A DNA stretch of 64,000 bases. Source: Spirochaetia bacterium (GTDB lineage: Bacteria > Spirochaetota > UBA4802 > UBA5550). The notes beneath the pieces were generated by a model. It was given only the letters and a program-made list of their open reading frames with translations, was not told where the DNA came from and did no database searches. Location of the stretch: positions 83,086-147,085 of the forward strand of contig VFJS01000003.1 in assembly GCA_009885955.1 (NCBI GenBank), given 5' to 3'. Positions 9,876-19,174 of this stretch are shown here, piece after piece; position 1 is the first letter of the stretch; the number at the start of each line of letters is the position of its first letter. Position numbers and translations under genes: made by a program.

Positions 9876-10856
9876 TCACTTCTTTATAAATGACAACAGC
9901 TTCTCTGCCGCAGCCGTGGGGTCCATCAAACCCTTTTCAACCTCCCTTGTAAGCTCAGGAAGCAGTTCTTTTACCCCCTGATTTCCATAGTACCATTCCC
10001 TGAGGCCGCAGTCAACGAGGGATCTCATCCATTCAACAGACTGCATGCGCCTTTTTTCGCTGAATTCCCCTGTGGAGATCATTTTCTCCCTGTGCCTGAG
10101 GACCGTGTTCCATATATCATCAATACCGGTCATCTCTACCGCGCTGCATGTCATTACCGGAGGGCTCCAGTCCGGGCTTGCGGGCCTCAGGAGGTGGAGG
10201 GCGGATTCATATTCCTTCCTCGCCTTCTCGGCATTTGCCCTGTTGGAGCCGTCGGCCTTGTTCACGGCAACGGCGTTGGCAAGCTCCAGGACGCCTTTTT
10301 TTATCCCCTGCAGTTCGTCCCCTCCGCCGGATATCAGCAGGACAAGGAAAAAATCGGTCATCGATGATACCGTTGTTTCCGACTGGCCCACGCCCACAGT
10401 CTCCACAATAAGAACGTCAAACCCCGCTGCTTCGCAGACTATCATCGTCTCCCGTGTCTTCATCGCAACGCCGCCAAGGGTCCCCCCGGATGGAGATGGC
10501 CGTATGAAGGCCATTTCCGAGGATGACAGCTTTTCCATCCTGGTCTTGTCTGCGAGGATGCTGCCGCCGCTCCTTGTGCTGCTTGGGTCAACGGCAAGAA
10601 CGGCAACCCGGCGCCCCTTCTCCGTGAGCATGACGCCAAGGCTCTCTATAAAAGTGCTTTTTCCGGCGCCCGGCACCCCGGTGACTCCGAGCCGTATGCT
10701 CTTGCCGGAATCGGGGAGGAGCCGGTGAACTATTTCTCTGGCCGATTCCTGGTGTACCGGCAAAGAGCTTTCAATGAGGGTTATGGTTTTTGCCAGGATC
10801 TTCCTGTTATTGTCCAAAACCCCCCGGATATGCCAGTTTACATCAATGGGCTTCAT
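9876..10856 (-). CDS. meaB: Methylmalonyl-CoA mutase-associated GTPase (MeaB/ArgK family)
   Basis: A 326-residue G3E-family GTPase that protects and reloads the B12 cofactor of methylmalonyl-CoA mutase. The P-loop is GVPGAGKST (60-68), followed by the Mg-binding VDPSSTRSGGSILADKTRM stretch characteristic of ArgK/MeaB, the ETVGVGQSE loop, and NKADG as base-specificity motif. Its position directly after the mutase on the same strand supports the assignment. The 204-bp gap to the mutase contains an inverted-repeat element. The start is preceded by AGGA about 5 nt upstream. Confidence 0.95.
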   Translation of the reverse strand: MKPIDVNWHIRGVLDNNRKILAKTITLIESSLPVHQESAREIVHRLLPDSGKSIRLGVTGVPGAGKSTFIESLGVMLTEKGRRVAVLAVDPSSTRSGGSILADKTRMEKLSSSEMAFIRPSPSGGTLGGVAMKTRETMIVCEAAGFDVLIVETVGVGQSETTVSSMTDFFLVLLISGGGDELQGIKKGVLELANAVAVNKADGSNRANAEKARKEYESALHLLRPASPDWSPPVMTCSAVEMTGIDDIWNTVLRHREKMISTGEFSEKRRMQSVEWMRSLVDCGLREWYYGNQGVKELLPELTREVEKGLMDPTAAAEKLLSFIKK

Positions 10857-10876
10857 TCATTCCTGTTTAAATAATA

Positions 10877-11016
10877 GCTCACGGATTCACACGGATGTTC
10901 ACGGATTTTTTATCATTCAAAATCATTCTGATAAAAATTTTTTAATTCTGGGAAATGTTTAAATATAATATTTTATTTTCCTTCTTATCCATTTTAATCC
11001 GTGCCCATCCATGAGC
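10877..11016. repeat. CACGGATT foldback element (mutase-meaB gap)
   Basis: The left half begins GCTCACGGATTCACACGGAT and repeats CACGGAT three times. The right half (10996-11016) ends in AATCCGTG...GAGC, the inverse of the left end. Total length is about 140 bp. A second complete copy lies at 23043-23151 and a single half at 55443-55469. It sits between co-directional genes of the methylmalonyl-CoA block. Confidence 0.82.
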
Positions 11017-11060
11017 AAAATATTTTCCTGTTTTCTGACTCTATTTTTACCTTTCGTTAT

Positions 11061-13187
11061 CTACTTCTTTTCAATGGCATTGAGTACCCTGTTCGCTGCC
11101 TCTGTGATGACTGTGCCCGGTCCGAAAATGCCGGCAACTCCTGCCTTTTCAAGGAACTCGTAGTCCCTGGGCGGGATTACTCCGCCTGCCACGACCTTGA
11201 TCTCGTCGCCTCCGATTTTTTTCAGCGATTCAATGAGGGCCGGGATAAGAGTCTTGTGCCCTGCTGCCAGTGACGAGGCGCCGACAACATGGACGTCGTT
11301 CTCAACTGCCATTTTTGCCGCCTCTTCCGGTGTCTGGAACATGGGTCCGATGTCCACGTCAAATCCAAGATCGGCAAAGGCCGTTGCAACCACCTTGACC
11401 CCCCTGTCGTGGCCGTCCTGTCCCATCTTTGACATGAGGATCCTTGGCCTGCGCCCCTCTTTTTTCATGAAATCCTCAGTCCTTTTCTGTAATGATTTTA
11501 TGATATCGCTGTTCCCGAACTCCGATGAGTATATGCCCGATATGCATTGGGTTGTTGCCACAAACCTTCCGTAGACCTTTTCCATCGCATCGGATATTTC
11601 ACCCACCGTTGCCCGGGCCCGAACTGCCGTGAGGCATGTCTCGAGAAGGTTCCCGTTTGACTGGGCGCATTTCACTAAGTCTGCAAGGGCCTTTTCCACG
11701 GCCCCGTTGTCACGCTTCGCCTTTATCTCGTTCAGCCTTGCCACCTGTTCGTCCCGTACCTGGCTTGTGACCTCCCTCACATCCTCTATGGCATCCTCTT
11801 TGATTTTGTATTTGTTCACTCCCACGATGATGTCCTTTCCCATGTCGATGCGGGCCTGCTTGCGGGCCGCCGATTCTTCAATCCTCATCTTGGGCATCCC
11901 CGATTCAATGGCCTTTGCCATTCCGCCCAGGTCTTCTATCTCTTTTAATATGATCCTGACTTTTTCGATTATGGAGGATGTCAGGGATTCAACATAATAG
12001 GATCCGCCCAGGGGGTCAACAACGTGGCAGACCTGCGATTCCTCCTGTACGATGAGCTGGGTGTTTCTGGCTATCCGCGCCGAGGTGTCTGTGGGGAGGC
12101 CCACTGCTTCGTCATAGGAGTTTGTATGGAGAGACTGGGTCCCGCCGAGTACCGCAGACATGCATTCCAGGGTCGTCCGTATGATGTTATTGTAGGGGTC
12201 CTGCTGTGTGAGGCTCCAGCCCGATGTCTGGCAGTGGGTCCGGAGCATTTTGGATTCATCCTTATTAGGATTGAAACGGCCCATGAGCTCGTTCCATAAA
12301 AACCTGGCTGCCCTCAGCATTGCTATGTCCATGAAGAAGTTCATCCCGATTCCGAAGAAGAATGAGAGCCTCGGGGCAAAGTCGTCAATGTTGAGCCCGC
12401 TTGCAATGGCGGCCTTGACGTATTCCAGGCCGTTGGCCAGGGTAAAGGCCGTCTGCAGAACAGAATCGGCGCCGGCTTCCATTATGTGGTAACCGCTGAT
12501 GCTCACCGTGTTGTACTTCGGCATGTTTTTTGAGCAGTATGCGATGATATCCGACACGATCCTCATGGACGGGGTTGGAGGGTAGATGTATGTGTTTCTT
12601 GTAAGATATTCTTTTAAGATGTCGTTCTGGATGGTGCCGGTGAGTTTCTCCTGTGGCACCCCATGTTCCTCGGCAGCGATGATATACATGGCGAGTATGG
12701 GGAGTACGGCGCCGTTCATGGTCATGGATACGGACATCTGATCGAGAGGAATCTGGTCAAAGAGGATCTTCATGTCCTCCACGGAGTCGATGGCTACGCC
12801 CGCCTTTCCCACGTCGCCCACAACCCTCGGGTGGTCCGAATCGTATCCCCTGTGCGTGGCCAGGTCAAAGGCCACCGAGAGCCCCATCTGCCCGGCAGCG
12901 AGGTTTTTCCGGTAAAACTGGTTTGATTCCCTTGCGGTGGAAAATCCGGCATACTGGCGGATGGTCCATGGACGCGCAGAGTACATGGTGGCCCTGGGCC
13001 CCCTTACAAAGGGCTCTATCCCCGGGTAGGTGTCCGCGGATTCCAGGCCTGCCGTGTCCCCGGAATCATAAAGCGGTTTCACTTCGATCCCTTCAGGGGT
13101 CAGCCAGTTCAGGGTATCAGGGGATTTTCCTTTCAGGTCCTTGCCTGCTGCCTGTTCCCACTGCTTTTTTTTTGAATTTTCTGACAT
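11061..13187 (-). CDS. scpA: Methylmalonyl-CoA mutase (single-chain, B12-dependent)
   Basis: A 708-residue adenosylcobalamin enzyme that interconverts succinyl-CoA and (R)-methylmalonyl-CoA. The N-terminal TIM-barrel has [19 protein letters not shown] and [20 protein letters not shown]. The C-terminal cobalamin domain (about 575-708) has the DGHDRG motif with the axial histidine, GASSLAAGH, and the closing VVAGGVIP. The length matches homodimeric Sbm-type or large-subunit forms, and both domains look intact. AAGGAG lies before the ATG. It is the promoter-proximal gene of the minus-strand block, with a roughly 380-nt leader carrying the 28-bp site at 13553-13580. Confidence 0.96.
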   Translation of the reverse strand: MSENSKKKQWEQAAGKDLKGKSPDTLNWLTPEGIEVKPLYDSGDTAGLESADTYPGIEPFVRGPRATMYSARPWTIRQYAGFSTARESNQFYRKNLAAGQMGLSVAFDLATHRGYDSDHPRVVGDVGKAGVAIDSVEDMKILFDQIPLDQMSVSMTMNGAVLPILAMYIIAAEEHGVPQEKLTGTIQNDILKEYLTRNTYIYPPTPSMRIVSDIIAYCSKNMPKYNTVSISGYHIMEAGADSVLQTAFTLANGLEYVKAAIASGLNIDDFAPRLSFFFGIGMNFFMDIAMLRAARFLWNELMGRFNPNKDESKMLRTHCQTSGWSLTQQDPYNNIIRTTLECMSAVLGGTQSLHTNSYDEAVGLPTDTSARIARNTQLIVQEESQVCHVVDPLGGSYYVESLTSSIIEKVRIILKEIEDLGGMAKAIESGMPKMRIEESAARKQARIDMGKDIIVGVNKYKIKEDAIEDVREVTSQVRDEQVARLNEIKAKRDNGAVEKALADLVKCAQSNGNLLETCLTAVRARATVGEISDAMEKVYGRFVATTQCISGIYSSEFGNSDIIKSLQKRTEDFMKKEGRRPRILMSKMGQDGHDRGVKVVATAFADLGFDVDIGPMFQTPEEAAKMAVENDVHVVGASSLAAGHKTLIPALIESLKKIGGDEIKVVAGGVIPPRDYEFLEKAGVAGIFGPGTVITEAANRVLNAIEKK

Positions 13188-13285
13188 AAAATTCTCCTTA
13201 GTGTTTTTGTTGATGATATCACATCAAAATAGAATTAATTATAATTGCTGGATAAATGGCTCATTATTCGATGAACTTTCAGTTA

Positions 13286-13470
13286 TTTCCATGTGTAAGA
13301 ACGGGGGATGGGGGGATATTCGAGATATGGGGGATAATATAAATTTCTATAAAAAATCAGACAAAATCTGAAAACCTACTGTCATCATTGATTAGAAAGT
13401 ATAATATCAGGAAATATCCCCCTATCTCTCTCTCTTATCTCCTCATCCCCCTGTCTCCTTATTCTTAATA
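13286..13470. repeat. GGGGGAT/ATCCCCC foldback element, copy 1
   Basis: The left end is CCATGTGTAAGAACGGGGGA, followed by G-rich repeats of GGGGGATA. The right end is a C/T-rich complement (ATCCCCCTATCTC, CTTATTCTTA). The same architecture and the same CCATGTGTAAGAA end recur at 50809-50983. The centre differs between the two copies. Confidence 0.68.
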
Positions 13471-13552
13471 TAAAATTTAGAAAAATTATTGGTGAATTAG
13501 GCACTGCTGATATCGGTCACATTGATACATACCTCACACGGCAGCGGCCAAC

Positions 13553-13580
13553 TTGTATATTTGTATCAACAATGATACAA
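13553..13580 (-). promoter_or_regulatory. Putative operator of the mutase-meaB-sucCD block
   Basis: Read on the minus strand, the first 20 bases form the dyad TTGTATCATTGTTGATACAA (8-bp arms, 4-bp centre), followed by ATATACAA. The site at 23230-23257 upstream of the carboxyltransferase operon is identical in 27 of 28 bases. A TTGACA (13606-13601) starts 26 nt upstream, so the dyad covers the -10/+1 region of the presumed promoter. It is probably a repressor site; the regulator is not in the window. Confidence 0.72.
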
Positions 13581-13660
13581 CTTATAAACCGGAGATTTAA
13601 TGTCAATAAAAAAAGGAGGTTCCCGTCATTTTTCGGGAAGATTACCGGATGATATATTTT

Positions 13661-15760
13661 TCATACCGTGATGTATTTTTTCTCAAAATCTGATGCCGTG
13701 AGAGGCTCGGAGTAGTAATATCCCTGGAAGAATTCGCATTTTTTCTCCTTCAGATATTCCAGCTGCCCGGAACTTTCTATACCCTCGGCAACGACTTCAT
13801 AGCCCAGGTTGTTTGCCAGGCTGATTATGGAATTAACGACAATTTTTGCCTCTTCATTGCCCGGGAGCTTGTCCACGAAGGACTTGTCTATTTTCAGAAC
13901 ATCAATGGGGTAGGCAATCAGGTTGCTCAGGGATGACAGCCCGGTCCCGAAATCGTCCATAGCTATTTTGATCCCCAGGGTTCGAATCTTGAAAAGCTTC
14001 ATAAGGGCTTCTTTGGAATTTTCAATGATCCCGCTTTCAGTGATTTCGAATTCAACCATCTCCCTGTTGACGCCGGTTTCCAGGATTATTTTTTCGATGG
14101 TATCCAGGAGTTCCGGGTCCTTGAACTGCGCAGGGGCGAAGTTGATGGCGACCCTTTTTGAGAACCCCATGCCGGCCCATATCCTGATCTGTTCACAGGC
14201 CTTCCTGAGGATTATATATCCGATGTCAACTATCATGCCGTTTTTTTCCACAAGGGGGATGAATATGCCCGGAGGGATGAGGCCTCTTTTAGGTGAGCGC
14301 CACCGTATAAGAGTCTCAGCCCCGGACAGCCGGTCCATTGCATCAAATTTTGGCTGGTAAAATGCCTCAAATTCCCCTTTGGTTATGGCGTCCTTCAATT
14401 CCTCTTCGAGGCGCAGGTTGTAGATGAGTTCATCGTGCATTTTCGGGTCAAAGAGGCAGTAACCCCCTGTGCCCGCCTCCTTTGCCCTGTACATGGCTGC
14501 CTGGCTGTTGTTTATCAGCTGTTCCACCTCGTCACCGTCAACGGGAAAGACTGAAATCCCCATGGATGCCGTTATATTGAAACTCCTGGTTCCCACTAAA
14601 AAGGGCCCGGAGAAGAGCTCCTGTGTCTTTTTGATGATATCTTTGAGGTCATAGGACCTTGCGATGTACGAGAGGAGTATGATGAAAACATCACCGCCGT
14701 AGCGGGCCACCAGGTCATCCCCCCTGAAGGAGTTTTTGAGCCTCTCCCCGATTTTATTCAGGAGCATGTCCCCGGTCTCCCTTCCGTGCAGGTTATTGAT
14801 ATTTTTATACCTGTCAATGCCCAGGCTCATAACACCGAATATTTTGTCCTGCTTCCTCTCCTGCACTTTCACGATCTCAAGCTGAAGCCTGGTCTTGAGG
14901 AGGCTGATGTTCGGCAGCCTCGTTACATGGGTGTCGTAGAGCTGGTAATGGGCAGCCTGTTCCTCGGCCTTTTTGAGATCGGAGATGTCCCGGGCATGGA
15001 GGATGATGCCGTTTATCAGCGGGTCGTTCAGGATATTTGAGGCGTTGACTTGAATATCCCTCCACGAGCCGTCTTTGTGCATGTATCTGAATTCGGCGAC
15101 TGACAGGGCAGCGCAGCTGCTTATGCATGCCAGGAGTTTTTTTTCCACGTACCCCCTGTCATCGGGGTGGATATAGTCCAGAATGGAATTGCCCACTGAC
15201 TCGTACGGGGAAAATCCGAATAATTTCTCACTGGAATCGCTGATATACTGAATGATCCAGTTTTCATCAATTATGGCAATGACCTCGGTGCTGTTTTCAA
15301 TTATCTTCCGGAACACCTTCCCGCTTTCATTCAGGGCATCCCTGTATCTATTAATTTTTGACAGGTCTTCCACCGAGAGGAATTTAAGGGTCTCGCTCTT
15401 GTGATGGAGTTCGCCGAATTTTATCTTCACCGGAATTTTCAATCCGCTCATGTGAAGGAGTTCCATCTCCTCTGCCCTGATAACGCCTGATTCAAGCCTA
15501 TTCCGGAATATTTCCGCATATTCGACCGGTACATGGCGGGAAAAGTCCTCCCCGTACATTTGCTCTATGCCGCTTCCCAGGAGGCTGATTAAGTCGGAGT
15601 TGGCATAAATTATTTCGCCGCTGCTGTCATAGATGATAAGCCCCCCGGCAATCTGTTTAATGAGGTCCCTTGTAAAGTAGCGGTTCATCTGCGGGAGGTT
15701 CCCCACATTTTTATTTTCTGAAGTTCGGGCTGTTTCTGATGTATTAATGTTTTTTTTCAT
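13661..15760 (-). CDS. PAS-PAS-GGDEF-EAL protein, likely c-di-GMP phosphodiesterase
   Basis: A 699-residue cytosolic signalling protein: PAS at about 30-140, PAS/PAC at 147-265, GGDEF-like domain at 275-440 and EAL domain at 455-695. The cyclase signature reads GGDVF (355-359), and the upstream metal Asp position is Gly in SLGIDRYKNIN, so cyclase activity is unlikely. The EAL half keeps ETL (484-486), EITES, DDFGTGLSSL, KIDKSFV and VAEGIE, consistent with an active phosphodiesterase. The GGDEF half may act as a GTP-sensing regulator. It is transcribed alone, with a long AT-rich upstream region. Confidence 0.88.
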   Translation of the reverse strand: MKKNINTSETARTSENKNVGNLPQMNRYFTRDLIKQIAGGLIIYDSSGEIIYANSDLISLLGSGIEQMYGEDFSRHVPVEYAEIFRNRLESGVIRAEEMELLHMSGLKIPVKIKFGELHHKSETLKFLSVEDLSKINRYRDALNESGKVFRKIIENSTEVIAIIDENWIIQYISDSSEKLFGFSPYESVGNSILDYIHPDDRGYVEKKLLACISSCAALSVAEFRYMHKDGSWRDIQVNASNILNDPLINGIILHARDISDLKKAEEQAAHYQLYDTHVTRLPNISLLKTRLQLEIVKVQERKQDKIFGVMSLGIDRYKNINNLHGRETGDMLLNKIGERLKNSFRGDDLVARYGGDVFIILLSYIARSYDLKDIIKKTQELFSGPFLVGTRSFNITASMGISVFPVDGDEVEQLINNSQAAMYRAKEAGTGGYCLFDPKMHDELIYNLRLEEELKDAITKGEFEAFYQPKFDAMDRLSGAETLIRWRSPKRGLIPPGIFIPLVEKNGMIVDIGYIILRKACEQIRIWAGMGFSKRVAINFAPAQFKDPELLDTIEKIILETGVNREMVEFEITESGIIENSKEALMKLFKIRTLGIKIAMDDFGTGLSSLSNLIAYPIDVLKIDKSFVDKLPGNEEAKIVVNSIISLANNLGYEVVAEGIESSGQLEYLKEKKCEFFQGYYYSEPLTASDFEKKYITV

Positions 15761-16093
15761 ATGGGTCTGCTGACATCATCCTGATCCGCATTCCGGCTGG
15801 CTGTAATCGAGACTGCCGCCCCCGGCCCGGTGCCTTAATCTATATGGATTATGATGAATTATTTATTTTGTTTTATATATAATAATAAGGACTTATTGTT
15901 TAAGTCAAGAATAAATAATAAAAAAACAGCGTAGTTTATATCCCGGCAGACTTGGAGAATAGGGTTGAAAAAGGATTTTTACTTTTTTAATGACTATATC
16001 GGCCTTGTAACCAATATTTTTATCTATAAAAAGGATGAGATTGATAAAGGCCGAATTCCTGGGGCCGAAAATGCCATGAGGACCGGCATTGGA

Positions 16094-16140
16094 ATGCCCT
16101 CACCCCCGGCCCCTCTCCCAAAATAGGGAGAGGGGGGTGT
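16094..16140. repeat. GCCCTCACCC element, half copy C
   Basis: It starts ATGCCCTCACCCCCGGCCCC and continues with the CTCTCCCAAAATAGGGAGAG dyad. This corresponds to one half of the complete copies at 9755-9872 and 25903-26098. No second half is visible nearby. Confidence 0.8.
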
Positions 16141-16236
16141 ATCATCAGAATACATTATATAAAAAACAGTTTGCTCGATTGCTGAGAAAAAATTCAATCC
16201 TTGCTGTCTTGTAAAAAGCCCAACTCTAATTTTTTC

Positions 16237-16265
16237 TTGACAAATTAAACAAGTGTTAATAATTA
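16237..16265 (+). promoter_or_regulatory. Candidate sigma70 promoter for the thioredoxin-like gene
   Basis: TTGACA (16237-16242), a 17-nt spacer, then TAATTA (16260-16265). It is the only consensus -35 with correct spacing upstream of the gene and would give a leader of roughly 80-110 nt. The -10 box is imperfect. Confidence 0.45.
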
Positions 16266-16383
16266 TCAAATTAATGAAATGGAAAATGTGTGTTTCACTT
16301 TCATTAAAAAATAAAATAACATATAAAATTTAATTGTCAAGAAATTGAACTAATGGAAAAATTTTTATCTAAAATTAGGCAAT

Positions 16384-17034
16384 TTGCTGCAACCAGCAAC
16401 CAGCAACCAGCAACCAGCAATCGGTCAATCGGTCAATCGGTCAATCGGTCAATCGGTCAATCGGTCAATCGGTCAATCGGTCAATCCATTAAAATTTTAT
16501 CAATATAAATATTTAACTGCAATTTGTTATTGGCATGCCATTTTTGTTCTATTATTTATCCTTTCAGGTAATCCATTACATTCCGGCGAACCGGGTTTTT
16601 CATTATCAGAAAAAACTGCCCCTAATTTTGCAATCTTCACATTAAAAAATAACGAAAGAAAAATTTTATTCAACGAGCTTTCCCTTCTCCCTGAAAAGGG
16701 GCTTATGGTGATAAATTTTACATCATATACATGCATACCCTGTAAAAAAGAGATTCCCGAACTTGAAGTTATAGAAGAAAAATTTCGAGGAAAGATAAAG
16801 CTCTGGGTTCTGTATACCGATAGCGATTCACGGAAGATAGAAGAGAGCGCCGTAGAAATAGGAATCAAAAATACTGTCTGTGTAGACCCTCTCAGAACAG
16901 TTGCTTTTAAATATAATGTTGCTGTGATTCCCACTACAATAGTGCTCGATAAAATGGGGAATATTAAGGTGGTCGTTACCGGTTATACAAGCGAAAATAT
17001 GATTAGACTTGCTGAATTTATAAAAAATTATTGA
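16384..17034 (+). CDS. Exported thioredoxin-like (TlpA/ResA-type) protein, repeat-coded N-terminus
   Basis: The mature part (from about residue 55) is a TlpA-type thioredoxin fold with KTAPNFAIFTL, the redox motif CIPC in SYTCIPCKKEIPELE, and the cis-proline in AVIPTTIVLD. A hydrophobic signal segment (ICYWHAIFVLLFILSG) precedes it. In this frame the only start before the signal is TTG at 16384, so translation would pass through 4 copies of CAACCAG and 8 copies of CAATCGGT, giving an IGQSVNRS octapeptide repeat. An ATG at 16353 is out of frame and stops at 16508. Repeat-number changes would join it to the gene. The TolB-like gene follows after 11 nt. Confidence 0.8.
   Translation: MLQPATSNQQPAIGQSVNRSIGQSVNRSIGQSVNPLKFYQYKYLTAICYWHAIFVLLFILSGNPLHSGEPGFSLSEKTAPNFAIFTLKNNERKILFNELSLLPEKGLMVINFTSYTCIPCKKEIPELEVIEEKFRGKIKLWVLYTDSDSRKIEESAVEIGIKNTVCVDPLRTVAFKYNVAVIPTTIVLDKMGNIKVVVTGYTSENMIRLAEFIKNY
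16390..16486 (+). repeat. Tandem 7-mer and 8-mer repeats at the gene start
   Basis: Four perfect copies of CAACCAG (16390-16417) run directly into eight perfect copies of CAATCGGT (16418-16481) plus a partial CAATC (16482-16486). Neither unit length is a multiple of three, so copy-number change alters the reading frame downstream. All units are identical within each block, which suggests recent or ongoing slippage. Confidence 0.97.
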
Positions 17035-17045
17035 GGTTCTGAAAG

Positions 17046-18905
17046 ATGAAAAAAATTTTTGTTATCTTATTGAATGCCGTATTGGCTATTTTTATTACAT
17101 CCCTATCTGCCCAGACAAAAAAACTCAAACTCTTTATTAATGATATTACCGTAGAACAGGGCGTGTCAAAAACTATGGCTATAAAGGTCAGGGATATTAT
17201 GAGCCTTTCAATTTTTGAAAATTTCAGCGGTGAGTATCAGGTAATAACCGATGATGATATTAAAATAATGTTTAAAAAGGTCGCCGTGATCCAGGCCACA
17301 GGATGCGATGCCCAGACCTGCGTGCTTCAGATTGCCGAGGCCATTAATGCCGATGAAATCATTTACGGTTCAATAAAAAAAGACGAAGGAAAAATAAGGA
17401 TCACTGTCCAGAATATTAAAAGAGATGCCCGCACCCTTGAAATAACAAAAAAATCAATTGTGAGTGAGCTTTTTTACGAGAGCCAGTTAGACTGGTATTC
17501 AAAAGAGGTGGCAAAAAAACTTATTAATGCGGTATATAAAATAGACCCGTCAAAAGCCCCTGCCGTTGTTACCGGTAAATTTCAGGTGGAAGCATTGGGG
17601 ATAAAGAGCGTTGAAGGGATGGATATCAGCATACTCAAATTTACCTCCAATGATGAAGCCATAACAAAACTGCTGGATTATTACAAAGAGCTTGTATCCG
17701 AGGGTGATGAACTATTTAAAAAAAATAATCAACGCGGGGCCAGACAGAAATATAGAGACATATTGAAAGGAATCAATGAAGACCTTCATCAAAGTAAAAG
17801 GGAGAAAATGACGGAATTTACTGAGAGTGTAGTAAAAAGAATTGAATCGACCCATGTGAACGAATTCAAAGTCTATATTGAAGACATTGATAAATGGCTG
17901 AAAGCAAAGGAACTCATGGATAGGGATATCATAAAAAAAGGGATTGAAAAGTACTCAGAAGTACTGAATGATCTGGATAAAATTCCCGACGAAGAAAAAT
18001 CTCGTCTTGGAGAAATAAAGAACACTATTGTAAAACGGATATCGTCCCTGTATTTGGCCTGGGCTTCAATAATAGAGAAGGAAGGAGACGCCTTTTATTC
18101 CGACTATAAGTTCAAGTTTGCAATTGATAAATATAATGAGGCGATTGTAGTAATAAAAGAATCGGGCTTTTCGGAATTTGAATTGACAGTGAAAGTTGAA
18201 AAACTTGATGAAAAGAAAAGGGCCGGGAAGACAACAGGAGCCTCGTGGCTCAACAACAGGGTACGTTCCTATTGCGACCAGGCCGAGTATTTCAACATAC
18301 GGAAAAATAAAAGCGGGGCAAAAAATATTCTGGGACAGGCCGGCGACCTTATTGCCGTTAACTCCCAATTCCTCACCCCTGAAACAAAGTCCCTTTATGA
18401 TGAGTACAGCAAACTTGTGGGACATATCGGAGATGTAGGTGAAAAGACCAAATTTTTTGAAGAGAGTAAAGGAAATTATTATGGCCCGCTGTCATTAACC
18501 TTTTTTGGCCTTTCTCTTGGATCTTTTGGAGGAGGCTACTATTTCAACACCCAGCTTACAACTATAAATTCTGATTATGCTTCACTTTCAAAAAAATATA
18601 AAGCATCAACCGATTTTAATGAAGCCACAAAGCTTGGAAAGGACATGAATGCAAAGGAGGATGAAGCTAAAAAAACAGCGCTGTATAGAAATATTGCCTA
18701 CGGAGCAGGAGGCCTTTTTCTCGGAGTCGGGGTCTATTTCACATACAGGTACTTCTCATATAAATCCATGGAGAGCAGCCTCAAGAGTTCATGGAACGAT
18801 GTCATTTTTTTCACGCCATTAATTTCTTATGATTATAAAAATTGGACTTACAATCCCAATGAGAGGGGGCTGTTCGCAGGGGCAGTGATTACAGTTAGAT
18901 TTTGA
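17046..18905 (+). CDS. Exported TolB/FlgO-like protein with helical repeat region
   Basis: A 619-residue protein with a signal peptide (cleavage near SLSAQ, residue 23). Residues 25-160 resemble the N-terminal domain of TolB/FlgO/CsgG-type periplasmic proteins: a strand LKLFINDITVEQG, then CDAQTCVLQIAEAINADEII and YGSI, with a pair of cysteines. Residues 200-440 are strongly helical and TPR-like. Two hydrophobic segments (about 475-500 and 550-575) flank a charged stretch, and the end LFAGAVITVRF is barrel-like with a terminal Phe. It is probably an envelope lipid or assembly component. GAGG precedes the ATG, and it is tightly coupled to the thioredoxin-like gene. Confidence 0.6.
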   Translation: MKKIFVILLNAVLAIFITSLSAQTKKLKLFINDITVEQGVSKTMAIKVRDIMSLSIFENFSGEYQVITDDDIKIMFKKVAVIQATGCDAQTCVLQIAEAINADEIIYGSIKKDEGKIRITVQNIKRDARTLEITKKSIVSELFYESQLDWYSKEVAKKLINAVYKIDPSKAPAVVTGKFQVEALGIKSVEGMDISILKFTSNDEAITKLLDYYKELVSEGDELFKKNNQRGARQKYRDILKGINEDLHQSKREKMTEFTESVVKRIESTHVNEFKVYIEDIDKWLKAKELMDRDIIKKGIEKYSEVLNDLDKIPDEEKSRLGEIKNTIVKRISSLYLAWASIIEKEGDAFYSDYKFKFAIDKYNEAIVVIKESGFSEFELTVKVEKLDEKKRAGKTTGASWLNNRVRSYCDQAEYFNIRKNKSGAKNILGQAGDLIAVNSQFLTPETKSLYDEYSKLVGHIGDVGEKTKFFEESKGNYYGPLSLTFFGLSLGSFGGGYYFNTQLTTINSDYASLSKKYKASTDFNEATKLGKDMNAKEDEAKKTALYRNIAYGAGGLFLGVGVYFTYRYFSYKSMESSLKSSWNDVIFFTPLISYDYKNWTYNPNERGLFAGAVITVRF

Positions 18906-18953
18906 CAAGAAAATAATTGTTAGCCATGATACATGGTTGTTCGTATAGACAGT

Positions 18954-19127
18954 GTCTGAACCATGATTTACTTGATTAACGGATTACTTTGATTAAGAGA
19001 TAAGGGTAATGAAAAAATTAGCTGAATCATAGGTTGTGATTATGAGAATGTTAGATTTAATAAAAATGCAGAATCTATGATACAGAAATCAAGCCAATCC
19101 TTAAATCATGAAAATCACGGTTCAGAC
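18954..19127. repeat. GTCTGAACC foldback element (complete)
   Basis: The left arm (18954-18995) starts GTCTGAACCATGATTTACTT. The right arm (19087-19127) is its inverse, ending CACGGTTCAGAC. About 90 bp of AT-rich sequence separates them. A single related arm is found at 22402-22442. It fills the gap between two plus-strand genes. Confidence 0.82.
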
Positions 19128-19174
19128 AGTTGATTAAAAAGGTATATTTTAAAAAATTAATAAAGGTGACCATA

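Larger units (their letters stand above)
13188..13660. other. Intergenic: mutase leader, repeat element and operator
   Basis: There is no gene in these 473 bp. From the mutase outward they hold a short AT-rich leader, a roughly 185-bp element with complementary purine- and pyrimidine-rich ends (13286-13470), a TTGATACA half-site near 13521-13530, the 28-bp palindromic site (13553-13580) and a TTGACA box (13601-13606). The rest is AT-rich sequence downstream of nothing recognisable. Confidence 0.6.
15761..16352. other. Intergenic, about 590 bp, divergent promoters region
   Basis: This AT-rich spacer lies between divergently transcribed genes. It contains one half of the GCCCTCACCC repeat (16094-16140) and a plausible plus-strand promoter (16237-16265). 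Short frames crossing the repeat have no coding character. I see nothing else in it. Confidence 0.6.

Noticed and set aside
13978..14000. GGTTCGAATC, like a tRNA T-arm
   Set aside because: It lies inside the EAL-domain coding sequence and no acceptor or anticodon arm can be built around it.
16024..16269. 81-codon minus-strand frame between the EAL protein and the thioredoxin-like gene
   Set aside because: It runs through the GCCCTCACCC repeat and translates repeat sequence; no coding signature.
16390..16486. Tandem repeats as a CRISPR array
   Set aside because: The units are 7 and 8 bp with no spacers, so this is a simple tandem repeat.
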